A DNA stretch of 64,000 nt, from assembly GCF_004152845.1 (NCBI RefSeq), contig NZ_SEON01000002.1, positions 1 to 64,000 of the forward strand, in the 5' to 3' direction. The position numbers and the translations under genes were made by a program. The notes under the pieces are model-generated. The model was not told the DNA's origin. It searched no databases and was given only the letters and a program-made list of their open reading frames with translations. Positions 1 to 7,642 of this stretch are shown one piece after another; positions within the stretch are counted from its first letter, which is position 1, and the number at the start of each line of letters is the position of its first letter. The DNA comes from Sphingobium fuliginis. Its GTDB lineage: Bacteria > Pseudomonadota > Alphaproteobacteria > Sphingomonadales > Sphingomonadaceae.

Positions 1-2
1 CT

Positions 3-110
3 GCCGGAAAGCCCGCCAAGATCGCCATCACCGCCGTCATGCGAAAGCTCGTCGTCACCGCGAACGCCATGCTCAAAGCCGATCGATGCTGGACGCAATC
101 TCCAGCTTGA
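3..110 (+). CDS. IS110-family transposase, C-terminal end only (cut by window edge)
   Basis: Reading from base 3 gives 35 residues and a TGA stop at 108-110. The peptide begins AGKPAKIAITAVMRKLVV and continues with NAMLKADRCW. The GKPAK-x-A-x-x-A-x-MRKL-x-x-x-x-NAML pattern is the usual C-terminus of IS110/IS1111-type transposases, the DEDD plus serine enzymes that insert elements without typical terminal repeats. The rest of the element lies left of the window. Its stop is only 14 bases from the stop of the convergent methyltransferase gene, so the element appears to have landed just past that gene without damaging it. Identification rests on a short tail. Confidence 0.7.
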   Translation, partial: AGKPAKIAITAVMRKLVVTANAMLKADRCWTQSPA

Positions 111-124
111 TCATCACGGATACT

Positions 125-904
125 CTAACCGGCGCGCGTCACCCGGCCGAACAATATCTGATAGACGTCATCGCCGCCGTCCTCTTCGAAAGCCGCCATG
201 ACTCGGCGCAGATCGCGGGGAGGAAGCGGCTTTCTCCCCTCGCTCGGCACCACGGCGCCGATGCCCTTGAGATGGGCGATCAAACCCTTTGCGCCGCCGC
301 ATGGCAGGGCATATTCCTCATCGAAGGCGAAGGCGTCCTCATAGGGCGCCAGCATGGACCGCAATGCGGGTAGCGAAGGATAGTCGGGAATGCCCGGCCT
401 CAATCCGGCGGCCTGATGCGCCGAACGCCAGCGGGCGAAGCTGCCCTGCCCCATGGTCGAGAAAAGCAGGCTGCCCCCCGGGCGCAGCAATCCCGCCAAC
501 CGTGCGATCGCGCTTTCCAGATCGTCGAACCATTGAAAGGCCAGGCTGGAAAGAATGAGGTCGAACCATTCGCCGTCGAAGATCGGCGCTTCCCCATCCA
601 TCGCCAGGAAAGTGCCCGCAACCAGTCCGCCCGTGGCGGCGCGGGCCAGCATGTCCGGCGACAGATCCGTCACCACCAGTTCGGCGCCCGGCCAGCGCGC
701 CTGGATGTCGCGTGTCAGAAAGCCCGTGCCGCAGCCGATCTCCAATATCCGGCCGACCCCGTCAGGCCTCTGCCGCTGCGCAAGATCGGCCACCAGCGCG
801 GCGGCCAGCCGCTGCGGCCCGGCATGATCGTCATAATGCCCCGCAGCCGCGCCGAAAGCGTCGCTTATTCGTTGCTTGCGGTGGCCGTTCATGGCTAGTC
901 GCAT
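125..904 (-). CDS. bioC: BioC-like SAM-dependent methyltransferase
   Basis: A 259-residue class I methyltransferase. SAM-binding motif I, ILEIGCGTG, sits at about residues 53-61, followed by the acidic motif VVTDLSPDML. The N-terminus (a KQRISDAFGAAAGHYDDHA-type stretch) matches BioC, which methylates malonyl-ACP to prime biotin synthesis. Length fits the family. No other biotin gene is adjacent, so the substrate is inferred from family resemblance only. An alternative ATG lies four codons in, at 892; neither start has a good ribosome-binding site. It is divergent from the DUF418 gene. Confidence 0.72.
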   Translation of the reverse strand: MRLAMNGHRKQRISDAFGAAAGHYDDHAGPQRLAAALVADLAQRQRPDGVGRILEIGCGTGFLTRDIQARWPGAELVVTDLSPDMLARAATGGLVAGTFLAMDGEAPIFDGEWFDLILSSLAFQWFDDLESAIARLAGLLRPGGSLLFSTMGQGSFARWRSAHQAAGLRPGIPDYPSLPALRSMLAPYEDAFAFDEEYALPCGGAKGLIAHLKGIGAVVPSEGRKPLPPRDLRRVMAAFEEDGGDDVYQILFGRVTRAG

Positions 905-953
905 TGACAGAGCCGCACTCTCTTTTCCAGTCTTTCAAGGACCGCGCCGACCG

Positions 954-2198
954 ATGACCGCCCTTTCCGCCCGGATTCCCGCCATGGACGTTCTGCGCGG
1001 CTGCGCGGTCATGGGAATCCTCTGGATGAACATCGCGGCCTTCGCCCTGCCCGAACAGGCCTATTTCAACCCCGCGGCGGCGGGGCCGCTGTCGACAGGA
1101 GACATTGCCTTCTGGACCGTCAGCTTCCTGTTGGTGGACGGCAAGATGCGGGCGCTGTTCTCCATGCTGTTCGGCGCGTCGATGCTGCTGCTGATCGACC
1201 GGGAGGAAATGGCCGGACGCGACGGACGACGGGCGCAGATGATCCGGGCCGGCTGGCTGTTCGTCTTCGGCCTCGCCCATTACCTGCTGCTGTGGTGGGG
1301 CGACATATTGATGATTTATGCGCTGGTCGGGCTGGCGGCGCTGCCATTCGCGCGCAGGGAGCCGCTGGCGCTCGTCAAATGGGCCTTTTTCTTCTTCCTG
1401 GCGCATTTCCTGATCTGCGCAGGCTTCATCGGCACGCTCTATGCCTGGGGCCATGCCGCCGCCGCACCCGATGCTCCCGGCCATGTCAGTGAGGGTTTCG
1501 CCGATTTCGTCGCTTCGCTTTCCGATCCGAACCACGCGGCCATCAGCAGCGAATATAGGGTCTATCGCGGCGGCTATGGCGGCATCCTCCTCCATCATGT
1601 CGCCCTGTTCGGCGGACAGTGGCTCACGACCCTGCCATTCGTCGCATTCGATACGCTGGGTTTCATGCTGCTGGGCATGGCGATGTTGAAGGGCGGTTTC
1701 CTCACCGGCCGTTGGGAGGCGGAGCAATATTGGCGGACGGCGCGGCACTGCTTCCTGATCGGGCTGATTCCGATGGCGGCGCTGGCGGCGTGGATCGTTT
1801 CCAGCCGGTTCGCTCCGCTCACGGCATTGGGATCGGTATTGGCCTGGTCCTTCCCCTTCCGCATCCCGCTTGCTGTGGGGTGGGCGGCCCTGGTCCTGTG
1901 GCTGTTCACGCGCCATCCTGCCGCATCGTTGACCGGGCGCATCGCGGCCGTCGGCCGACTGGCGCTCAGCAACTATCTGGGCAGCAGCCTCATCATGTGC
2001 GGGATCTTCTATGGCTGGGGACTGGGACTGTTCGGCCAGGTTCCGCACCATAGGCTGCCGCTGTTCGTGATCGCGGCATGGGCGACGATGCTGATCTGGT
2101 CGCCCCTCTGGCAACGCCGATTCGCCCTTGGCCCGGCGGAGTGGCTGTGGCGCAGCCTTGCCCGCGGCCAAACGCAAAAGATTCGCAACAGCGCCTGA
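954..2198 (+). CDS. DUF418 family membrane protein
   Basis: A 414-residue polytopic inner-membrane protein. The N-terminal signature RIPAMDVLRGCAVMGILWMN is the start of DUF418/YeiB-type proteins, followed by about 8-9 hydrophobic segments and a C-terminal stretch with NYLGSSLIMCGIFYGWGLGL. The family is widespread but its biochemical role is not established; transport or acyl-transfer functions have been suggested. I chose ATG 954 over the in-frame ATG at 876 because the earlier one overlaps the divergent methyltransferase and adds a hydrophilic segment lacking family motifs. Confidence 0.85.
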   Translation: MTALSARIPAMDVLRGCAVMGILWMNIAAFALPEQAYFNPAAAGPLSTGDIAFWTVSFLLVDGKMRALFSMLFGASMLLLIDREEMAGRDGRRAQMIRAGWLFVFGLAHYLLLWWGDILMIYALVGLAALPFARREPLALVKWAFFFFLAHFLICAGFIGTLYAWGHAAAAPDAPGHVSEGFADFVASLSDPNHAAISSEYRVYRGGYGGILLHHVALFGGQWLTTLPFVAFDTLGFMLLGMAMLKGGFLTGRWEAEQYWRTARHCFLIGLIPMAALAAWIVSSRFAPLTALGSVLAWSFPFRIPLAVGWAALVLWLFTRHPAASLTGRIAAVGRLALSNYLGSSLIMCGIFYGWGLGLFGQVPHHRLPLFVIAAWATMLIWSPLWQRRFALGPAEWLWRSLARGQTQKIRNSA

Positions 2199-2205
2199 AT
2201 TCCTA

Positions 2206-2226
2206 TTGCGACCTATTATCATCTGC
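2206..2226 (+). promoter_or_regulatory. Possible Fur-type iron box upstream of bfd
   Basis: The 21 bases TTGCGACCTATTATCATCTG+C lie 26 bases before the bfd start and contain the TTATCAT half seen in Fur boxes, with loose symmetry. Bfd genes are often iron-repressed. The match is partial and the assignment is inferred. Confidence 0.35.
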
Positions 2227-2251
2227 GCTATCTCCCCCTCAGGAGATTTGC

Positions 2252-2422
2252 ATGGTTGTCTGTGTCTGCAATGCCATCCGTGAAAAGGACCTGAAAGAGG
2301 TCGCCCGTGAAGGTTGCGCAACCCCTTGCAGCGCCTATGCGCGCCTTGGCCGGCGGCCGAAATGCGGCCAGTGCGTGCCCTTCGCCCGCACGATCATCGC
2401 GGCGGAGCGCGCCTCCATTTGA
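2252..2422 (+). CDS. bfd: Bacterioferritin-associated ferredoxin (Bfd-like [2Fe-2S] protein)
   Basis: A 56-residue protein with Cys4 and Cys6 (CVC) and Cys38 and Cys41 (CGQC), the spacing of the BFD-like [2Fe-2S] domain. Bfd donates electrons to bacterioferritin so that stored ferric iron is released as ferrous iron. A strong AGGAG sits 6-10 bases before the ATG. The next gene downstream is bacterioferritin itself, 150 bases on, which supports the assignment. Extra cysteines at 22 and 26 are not part of the cluster motif. Confidence 0.9.
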   Translation: MVVCVCNAIREKDLKEVAREGCATPCSAYARLGRRPKCGQCVPFARTIIAAERASI

Positions 2423-2508
2423 AGCCATTGCGAAGCAAGCGCATCGGATTGACGCGAACCTGACGCAATAGCGTAGCAGAAAATGGCGGATTTCTGCGGC
2501 TTTGCGGA

Positions 2509-2537
2509 TTAACAAACGCAAGCCGAACGCTTATGAT
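2509..2537 (+). promoter_or_regulatory. Probable housekeeping promoter of bfr
   Basis: TTAACA at 2509-2514 and TATGAT at 2532-2537 are separated by exactly 17 bases, a good sigma-70-type match. It lies 36 bases before the bfr start, so bfr can be expressed independently of bfd. Confidence 0.6.
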
Positions 2538-2572
2538 CCCGGCACTTTCCCCTACAGCCGGAGAAGAACGCC

Positions 2573-3052
2573 ATGAAGGGCGACGCCAAGGTTATCGAAT
2601 ATCTGAACGAGGTGCTCAAGAACGAGCTGACCGCGATCAATCAATATTTCCTCCACTATCGCATGCTGAATCATTGGGGCATCGAGAAGCTGGCCAAGTT
2701 CGAATATGAAGAATCCATCGATGAGATGAAGCATGCGGACAAGCTGGCGGAGCGCATTCTGTTCCTTGACGGCCTGCCCAACTTCCAGTTGCTCGGCCGG
2801 CTGAAGATCGGGGAAACGGTGGAAGAAATCCTGAAAGCCGACCTCGAGTTGGAATATGAAGCCCTGCCAGTGCTGAAGGACGCCATCGCCTATTGCGAAT
2901 CGATCCGTGACTATGTGAGCCGGGACCTGTTCCAGCATATCCTCGAAAGCGAGGAAGAGCATGTCGACACGCTGGAAACCCAGTTCGAGATGATCGAGCG
3001 CATGGGCATCCAGAACTATATCCAGCTGCAGAGCAAGGCTGCGGAAGAATAA
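2573..3052 (+). CDS. bfr: Bacterioferritin
   Basis: A 159-residue four-helix ferritin that oxidises and stores iron in a 24-subunit shell. Ferroxidase-centre residues are in their family positions: Glu18, Glu51, His54, then the later Glu in the LELEYEAL helix and the EEEH pair near residue 127-130. Met52 (DEMKHADK) is the expected axial haem ligand, so this is a haem-binding Bfr rather than a plain ferritin. GGAGAAG precedes the ATG. It pairs with bfd upstream. Confidence 0.97.
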   Translation: MKGDAKVIEYLNEVLKNELTAINQYFLHYRMLNHWGIEKLAKFEYEESIDEMKHADKLAERILFLDGLPNFQLLGRLKIGETVEEILKADLELEYEALPVLKDAIAYCESIRDYVSRDLFQHILESEEEHVDTLETQFEMIERMGIQNYIQLQSKAAEE

Positions 3053-3089
3053 GGGATCACGGGCGGGCGGGCCTATCCGGCATGCCTGC

Positions 3090-3120
3090 CCCGCCACTGA
3101 CGCTTCGGATCAGCGGTGGG
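3090..3120 (+). terminator. Stem-loop after bfr (no U-tract)
   Basis: CCCGCCACTGA and TCAGCGGTGGG form an 11-pair stem with one wobble and one mismatch around a 9-base loop, 38 bases after the bfr stop and between convergent genes. There is no run of T, so it may stabilise the transcript end rather than terminate. Confidence 0.35.
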
Positions 3121-3169
3121 AATGACATTGTGCTCATGCGAAGACGGGAGCAGGCGTCATTCAGCCCAT

Positions 3170-3577
3170 TTAAATCAGCGAATCGAGCAAACCGATCAGC
3201 GGCAGGTCGGCCGGCGGCATCTCCAGCGCATACATTTGCGCCGGCCTGACCCATTGCAGCGCGGTCGCATGACGCGCTTCCGCTATTCCTTGCCACTTGC
3301 GGCAGACATAGAGCAGCAGCAGCAGATGGCGGTCGCCCAGCGGCTCGCTCGCGAAGGTCGCGGGCGCCAGGCAGCTCGCATGGGTGCGAATGCCCAATTC
3401 CTCCTCCAGTTCCCGGATCAGCGCGGTTTCAGGCGCTTCCCCCGGCTCGACCTTGCCACCGGGAAACTCCCAGAGATGCGCCATCGGCTTGCCTGGCGGC
3501 CGCTGCTGCAGCAGCACGCGGCCATCCGCGTCGACCAGGGCGGCGGCGACCACCAGCAGAGGAGAAATTATCGTCAT
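3170..3577 (-). CDS. mutT: MutT-like Nudix hydrolase
   Basis: A 135-residue Nudix protein with a complete Nudix box: Gly41-x5-Glu47-x7-Arg55-Glu-Leu-x-Glu-Glu-x-Gly62. Length and the LLQQRPPGKPMAHLWEFPGG context match MutT, which hydrolyses 8-oxo-dGTP and keeps oxidised guanine out of DNA. The C-terminal ALQWVRPAQM segment is typical of this subgroup. Substrate is inferred; single-domain Nudix enzymes vary. It is convergent with bfr. Confidence 0.88.
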   Translation of the reverse strand: MTIISPLLVVAAALVDADGRVLLQQRPPGKPMAHLWEFPGGKVEPGEAPETALIRELEEELGIRTHASCLAPATFASEPLGDRHLLLLLYVCRKWQGIAEARHATALQWVRPAQMYALEMPPADLPLIGLLDSLI

Positions 3578-3643
3578 AATGGTTCCGCTTGAGGGGTTTG
3601 TTAACTCTGCCCCTTTTACAAGGGCATCCGGGGCTGTGTGTAA

Positions 3644-3841
3644 ATGGGGTGCGGCATGCGGGCATTATTCAAAAATTTCAGCTTCTGGAAGCTGATCTAC
3701 TGCCAGCGCGGAGCGACGGCGGTGGAATATGGGTTGATCCTCGCCCTCATCTGCCTGGCCATAGTCAGTGCCCTGTCCAACGTCGCCAACAAGACCATCG
3801 GCATGTGGAACAATGTCGCGACGGAAGTCCTGGCGCATTAA
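3644..3841 (+). CDS. Flp/Fap-type prepilin, first copy
   Basis: A 65-residue protein with a short basic leader, then the type IVb prepilin site RGATAVEYG (cleavage expected after Gly, Glu at +5 and Tyr next) and a single hydrophobic segment. This is the small pilin class assembled by Tad secretion machines. An internal ATG at 3656 is an equally possible start. A second pilin follows 140 bases on, while the Tad genes are about 50 kb away. Its longer leader and divergent C-terminal part suggest it may be a minor pilin. Confidence 0.85.
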   Translation: MGCGMRALFKNFSFWKLIYCQRGATAVEYGLILALICLAIVSALSNVANKTIGMWNNVATEVLAH

Positions 3842-3871
3842 CCATTTATGTCTGACACCTGCTGCGCTCCA

Positions 3872-3886
3872 TTAAATCTTTATCAA
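3872..3886 (+). promoter_or_regulatory. CtrA-like site (TTAA-N7-TCAA) upstream of the second pilin gene
   Basis: TTAA at 3872-3875, seven bases, then TCAA at 3883-3886 differs by one base from the CtrA consensus TTAA-N7-TTAA known in alphaproteobacteria, where CtrA often controls pilus genes. It lies 94 bases before the pilin start. It is a single near match in an AT-richer spacer and so is tentative. Confidence 0.35.
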
Positions 3887-3979
3887 CCCGCACTCTCTAC
3901 ACCGTCCGAAGCTGACCTTCATTCCAAGCGGGGGGCGGCCGGGTAGTTAAACGTGAAATTTGACGCAAGGAGACTTCCA

Positions 3980-4144
3980 ATGCAGTTCATCCGCAAGATG
4001 ATGAAGAATGAAAAGGGTGCGACCGCCATTGAATATGGCCTGATCGCCGCGCTCATCGCTGTCGCCGCCATCGGCGCCATGACCAGCCTGGGCGGCAAGC
4101 TCACCAACACCTTCAACAAGGTGTCGAACAGCCTGACCAACTAA
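3980..4144 (+). CDS. flp: Flp/Fap-type pilin, second copy (probable major pilin)
   Basis: A 54-residue prepilin, MQFIRKMMKNEKGATAIEYG at the N-terminus, with processing site KGATAIEYG and a single membrane/assembly helix. AAGGAG lies 6-11 bases before ATG 3980, which decides this start over an in-frame ATG at 3953. Size and sequence are typical of the major Flp pilin. It is followed at once by a strong terminator, so it is expressed as its own short transcript or with the upstream copy. Cleavage would be by the CpaA peptidase encoded at 53.8 kb. Confidence 0.93.
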   Translation: MQFIRKMMKNEKGATAIEYGLIAALIAVAAIGAMTSLGGKLTNTFNKVSNSLTN

Positions 4145-4161
4145 GCTTAGGCTTTAGTTTT

Positions 4162-4197
4162 AAAAAGGGCGACGGAAGCAATTCCGTCGCCCTTTTC
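4162..4197. terminator. Bidirectional rho-independent terminator
   Basis: A perfect 14-bp stem (AAAAGGGCGACGGA against TCCGTCGCCCTTTT) with a 6-base loop, flanked by A-run and T-run. It sits between the pilin gene and the convergent protease gene and can serve both strands. Confidence 0.92.
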
Positions 4198-4210
4198 ATT
4201 GCGCCCAGCT

Positions 4211-5689
4211 TCACCAAGTCACGATCTTGACCCGCTGCCCGGAACGCAGCACGCTATTCGCCGTCAGGGCGTTGATCGTCAGGAACCGGTCCAGCGGATA
4301 ATCCGTATAGGCCATGCGCCTGGCCAGGGACTGGACGGTGTCGCCAGCCTTTACAGTCACGACATCGACCCGGCGAGGCTTGATCGCCGCCGCGTCCTGG
4401 GGCGAAAGACGTTGTACCGACTGCACCATGGTGGAAAAGGGACCGATCCCCTGCCCCGCCGCCGTCAGCAGCAGGAAATGATAGGCTTTCCCGCCGCCGA
4501 AATCATAAGCGAAGACCGTCGCATCCACCTGGCTGGACTGGGTGCTGGCGCGAACGGTGCGCCAGGCTGCGGGCAGGCCGTTGACGGTGGTGCGCCGCAC
4601 CTCTCCGGCCGGAACGCCGCCATTGCCGCCGCCCAGCTTCGCGAACACTGAGTCGATATAGGCGGACAGATCGCCCGAATAGGGTGCGGCGCTGAACTGC
4701 GCCTGGCCGCCCGACCCCACGACGCTGACGGCGCTCGCGCCATTTTCCATGCCGAAGCCCGATGGCGCGGTGAAGCTGACCCGCAAATCGGGATGGCGGA
4801 AGCGGCTGCCCTCGATCACGCCCTGTTTCGGATCGTCGCCATAGAGAACGCCGTTGAGGGCGTTCAGGAACGCGTCCCGGTTGCGGACCGTGCTGGTCGA
4901 GCCGCTGCCGGCTGCATTGCGTGACGCGCGGCCAACGCGCGAGGCGGGGTCGGGATGGGTGCTTGCCCATTCCGGCACCGAACGGGAACTGCCGGTGACC
5001 CGGGCATCCAGGCTGCTCTGCGCCGCGAGCGAGGCCAGCATGGATGACAGGGCCTTGGGATCGTAACCGCCCGACGCAAGATAGCGGATACCCAGATCGT
5101 CCGCCTCATATTCCTGGCTGCGCGAGAATTTGAGCGTCAGCAACTGGCTGCCTTGTCCGATCCCCTTCTGCAACATGCCGGTGAGCGCCGAATCGCCCAG
5201 CAGAGCGCCCGTCAGCACCTGCAACAGGGTGCCGCCAATGGCGTTGCGCTGCGCCGCCTGCTGCCGCCTCTGGCCATGCTGCGCCGCGACATGGCCGATT
5301 TCATGACCGAGCACACCGGCCAACTCCGCCTCATCGTTCATCAGCGCCATGAGCTGGCGCGTCACATAGACATAGCCGCCGGGAATGGCGAAGGCGTTGT
5401 TCACCGGCGAATTGAGCAGGGTGACGGTGAAGTCCCCCTGCGCATTGGACAGGCCGGACTGGACCGCGATGCGTTGGCCCACGCCCTCCACATATTTCGC
5501 CTGCGGCCCGGCATAGGCGCCGCCAAATTCGTTGAGGAGCTGGGGATGCTGCTTGGCGCCCGCTTCCTTTTCCTGCGGACTGATCGACGAAACCGTACGG
5601 ATCGCCCGCTGCTGGCCGTCTGCGGACGGCGCGGCCGTCAGGACGATCAGGCCCAGCCCGGCGACAGCCAGAGATGATGTTCGTTTCAC
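4211..5689 (-). CDS. M48 family zinc metalloprotease with C-terminal LysM domain
   Basis: A 492-residue exported protease. The GTG start at 5689 is chosen because a full AGGAGG lies five bases upstream and because it is followed by a clear signal peptide (VKRTSSLAVAGLGLIVLTAA); longer readings run into accA. The zinc site HEIGH is at 129-133 and the third ligand is Glu193 in EYEAD, so it is a complete BepA/LoiP-like M48 enzyme. A LysM-type repeat occupies the last 50 residues (VTVKAGDTVQSLARRM), predicting peptidoglycan binding. Likely role: periplasmic quality control of outer-membrane proteins. A structured leader precedes it. Confidence 0.92.
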   Translation of the reverse strand: MKRTSSLAVAGLGLIVLTAAPSADGQQRAIRTVSSISPQEKEAGAKQHPQLLNEFGGAYAGPQAKYVEGVGQRIAVQSGLSNAQGDFTVTLLNSPVNNAFAIPGGYVYVTRQLMALMNDEAELAGVLGHEIGHVAAQHGQRRQQAAQRNAIGGTLLQVLTGALLGDSALTGMLQKGIGQGSQLLTLKFSRSQEYEADDLGIRYLASGGYDPKALSSMLASLAAQSSLDARVTGSSRSVPEWASTHPDPASRVGRASRNAAGSGSTSTVRNRDAFLNALNGVLYGDDPKQGVIEGSRFRHPDLRVSFTAPSGFGMENGASAVSVVGSGGQAQFSAAPYSGDLSAYIDSVFAKLGGGNGGVPAGEVRRTTVNGLPAAWRTVRASTQSSQVDATVFAYDFGGGKAYHFLLLTAAGQGIGPFSTMVQSVQRLSPQDAAAIKPRRVDVVTVKAGDTVQSLARRMAYTDYPLDRFLTINALTANSVLRSGQRVKIVTW

Positions 5690-5693
5690 GGCG

Positions 5694-5737
5694 CCTCCTG
5701 CTACCCCTGTTACCTTCGCGTAACGAGCAATAGCAGG
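5694..5737 (-). promoter_or_regulatory. Nested inverted repeats covering the protease ribosome-binding site
   Basis: On the minus strand, outer arms CCTGCTA and TAGCAGG enclose an inner GTTAC-N6-GTAAC. The 3' outer arm includes the first half of the AGGAGG Shine-Dalgarno of the M48 gene. It could be a leader hairpin that masks translation, and the inner part could also be a protein-binding site. Confidence 0.45.
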
Positions 5738-5768
5738 TGGATGTTCCCCGAAACAGAGGATCGCGCGG

Positions 5769-6713
5769 TCAGACGCCGATCGCCAGAAACTTGTCAGCGC
5801 GATCGGTACGCAGCGCATCGCCGCCAAGACCCGAGAGCGAATCCAGTTCCTCCCCGATCGCCGCGCCCAGATTGGCGATGGCCTGCACCGGCTCGCGATG
5901 GGCGCCGCCGACCGGCTCCGGCACGATCCGGTCGATGACGCCAAGCGCCTTCAGATGCTGCGCCGTCACCTGCATGGCGGTCGCGGCGTCGCTTGCCTTT
6001 TCCGCCGTGCGCCAGAGGATGGAGGCGCAACCTTCGGGAGAGATCACCGAATAGACGGCATGTTCGAACATCAGCACGCGATTGGCCGCCGCCAGCGCCA
6101 CCGCACCGCCGGAGCCGCCCTCACCCACCACGGCGGCCACCATCGGCACGCCCAGCGCCAGGCATTGTTCCGTCGAACGGGCGATCGCCTCCGCCTGACC
6201 GCGCTCCTCCGCCTGCACGCCGGGGAAAGCGCCCGACGTATCGACCAGCGTCACCACAGGCAGGCCGAAACGGTCGGCCAGCTGCATCAGGCGGATCGCC
6301 TTGCGATAGCCCTCCGGCTTGGCCATGCCGAAATTATGGCGGACGCGGCTTGCGGTATCGTCCCCCTTCTCATGGCCGATCACCATCACGCGCCGCTCGC
6401 CCAGCGTAGCGAAGCCGCCGATGATCGCCTGATCGTCGGCAAAGGCGCGGTCGCCGGCCAGGGGCATGAAATTGTCGAACATGCCCGCGACATAATCCTT
6501 GAAATGCGGACGGTCGGGATGGCGGGCGACCTGCGTCTTCTGCCAGGGCGACAGCTTCGCATAGGTGTCGACCAGCATTTTGGAGGCGCGCTGCTCCAGC
6601 TTGTCGATCTCGCCGCTGATGTCGATGTCGCCCGCATTGGCGGTCGCGCGCAATTCGATGATGCGCGCTTCCAGTTCGGCAATCGGCTTTTCGAATTCGA
6701 GAAAACTAACCAT
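5769..6713 (-). CDS. accA: Acetyl-CoA carboxylase carboxyltransferase subunit alpha
   Basis: A 314-residue protein of normal AccA length. The helical N-terminus ([15 protein letters not shown]) is followed by the crotonase-fold carboxyltransferase core with DTSGAFPG and the oxyanion-hole glycines VGEGGSGGA. With AccD it moves carboxyl from biotin to acetyl-CoA, making malonyl-CoA for fatty acid synthesis. It starts 11 bases after the xerD stop and is probably the last gene of that transcript. Confidence 0.97.
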   Translation of the reverse strand: MVSFLEFEKPIAELEARIIELRATANAGDIDISGEIDKLEQRASKMLVDTYAKLSPWQKTQVARHPDRPHFKDYVAGMFDNFMPLAGDRAFADDQAIIGGFATLGERRVMVIGHEKGDDTASRVRHNFGMAKPEGYRKAIRLMQLADRFGLPVVTLVDTSGAFPGVQAEERGQAEAIARSTEQCLALGVPMVAAVVGEGGSGGAVALAAANRVLMFEHAVYSVISPEGCASILWRTAEKASDAATAMQVTAQHLKALGVIDRIVPEPVGGAHREPVQAIANLGAAIGEELDSLSGLGGDALRTDRADKFLAIGV

Positions 6714-6724
6714 GGCGCATGGCG

Positions 6725-7642
6725 TTAGGGCGCAGACGCTTCGCCGTCAACGCGCCGATGCGTCATGGAAGCCAGCGGATGGCGGCTGTTGACCAGTTCG
6801 ACCAGCCTGCGGCTGTCGACATGGGTATAGATTTGCGTGGTGCCGATGTCGGCATGGCCCAGCATGGATTGCAGCGCGCGCAGGTCCGCCCCGCCTTCCA
6901 GCAAATGCGTGGCGAAGGCATGGCGCAGCACATGGGGGCTGACCCGATCCGGCGCGATGCCGGCAGCGGCGGCCAGCGCCTTCACCATCTGATAGAGGCG
7001 AATCCGGCTGACATGGCTCTTGCCCGACGGAAAGAGCCAGGGGCTGTCGGCCGGAACATGCGGCAGCCAGGCCGCCACGGCGGCGCGGGCGCGGTCTGAA
7101 ATCGGCACCAGCCGCTCGCGCCCGCCCTTCCCCCTCAGGATCAGGAAGGGCCGATCGGATGCCAGGGCGCGGCGCGGCAGCGACACCAGTTCCGTCGCCC
7201 GCAGCCCCGATCCGTAAAGCAGCTCGATCAGCGCGGACAGCCGCAGGTCCAGCGGCGCGGGATGCTCGACAGCCAGCTTCGCCGCGATCAGGGCGAACAG
7301 GGATTCGACCTCGCCCGTCGAAAGGATCTTGGGCAGGGACCGGCGGGTGACGGGACGCGGCAGGGCAGCGGCAGGATTGTCGGCGCGCAGCCCCTCCTCC
7401 TCCAGAAAGGCGTAGAAGGCGCGCAGGGCGGAAGACTTGCGGGCGACGGAAGAGGCCGCCAGTTCCGCCCAGGCCGTCGCCAGTTCCGCCAGGCCATCCT
7501 TGGTGGCGACCGCCAGGCCGCCGACAAGGTCCGCCGCCCCCTGCAGGTCCGCGCGATAGGCCAGCAGCGTGTTGCGCGAGGCACCCCGTTCGGCCGCCAT
7601 CATTTCCAGAAAGCGGTCGATAAGCGCGGCATCCTCTCCCAT
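6725..7642 (-). CDS. xerD: Site-specific tyrosine recombinase XerD
   Basis: A 305-residue tyrosine recombinase with all catalytic residues visible: Arg148, Lys172, His237 and Arg240 (HVLRH), His263 (LGHADI) and Tyr272 (IYTHVD). An N-terminal SAM-like core-binding domain occupies about residues 5-95. XerD resolves chromosome dimers at dif with XerC. The start is ATG 7642, which overlaps the stop of the upstream gene by one base (TGATG), indicating coupled translation. Upstream in-frame sequence lies inside that gene and is not used. XerC/XerD assignment is by overall resemblance. Confidence 0.92.
   Translation of the reverse strand: MGEDAALIDRFLEMMAAERGASRNTLLAYRADLQGAADLVGGLAVATKDGLAELATAWAELAASSVARKSSALRAFYAFLEEEGLRADNPAAALPRPVTRRSLPKILSTGEVESLFALIAAKLAVEHPAPLDLRLSALIELLYGSGLRATELVSLPRRALASDRPFLILRGKGGRERLVPISDRARAAVAAWLPHVPADSPWLFPSGKSHVSRIRLYQMVKALAAAAGIAPDRVSPHVLRHAFATHLLEGGADLRALQSMLGHADIGTTQIYTHVDSRRLVELVNSRHPLASMTHRRVDGEASAP

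Noticed and set aside
831..2321. Minus-strand open frame opposite the DUF418 gene
   Set aside because: Product is Arg/Gln/Pro-rich without motifs, and the plus strand encodes a clear membrane protein.
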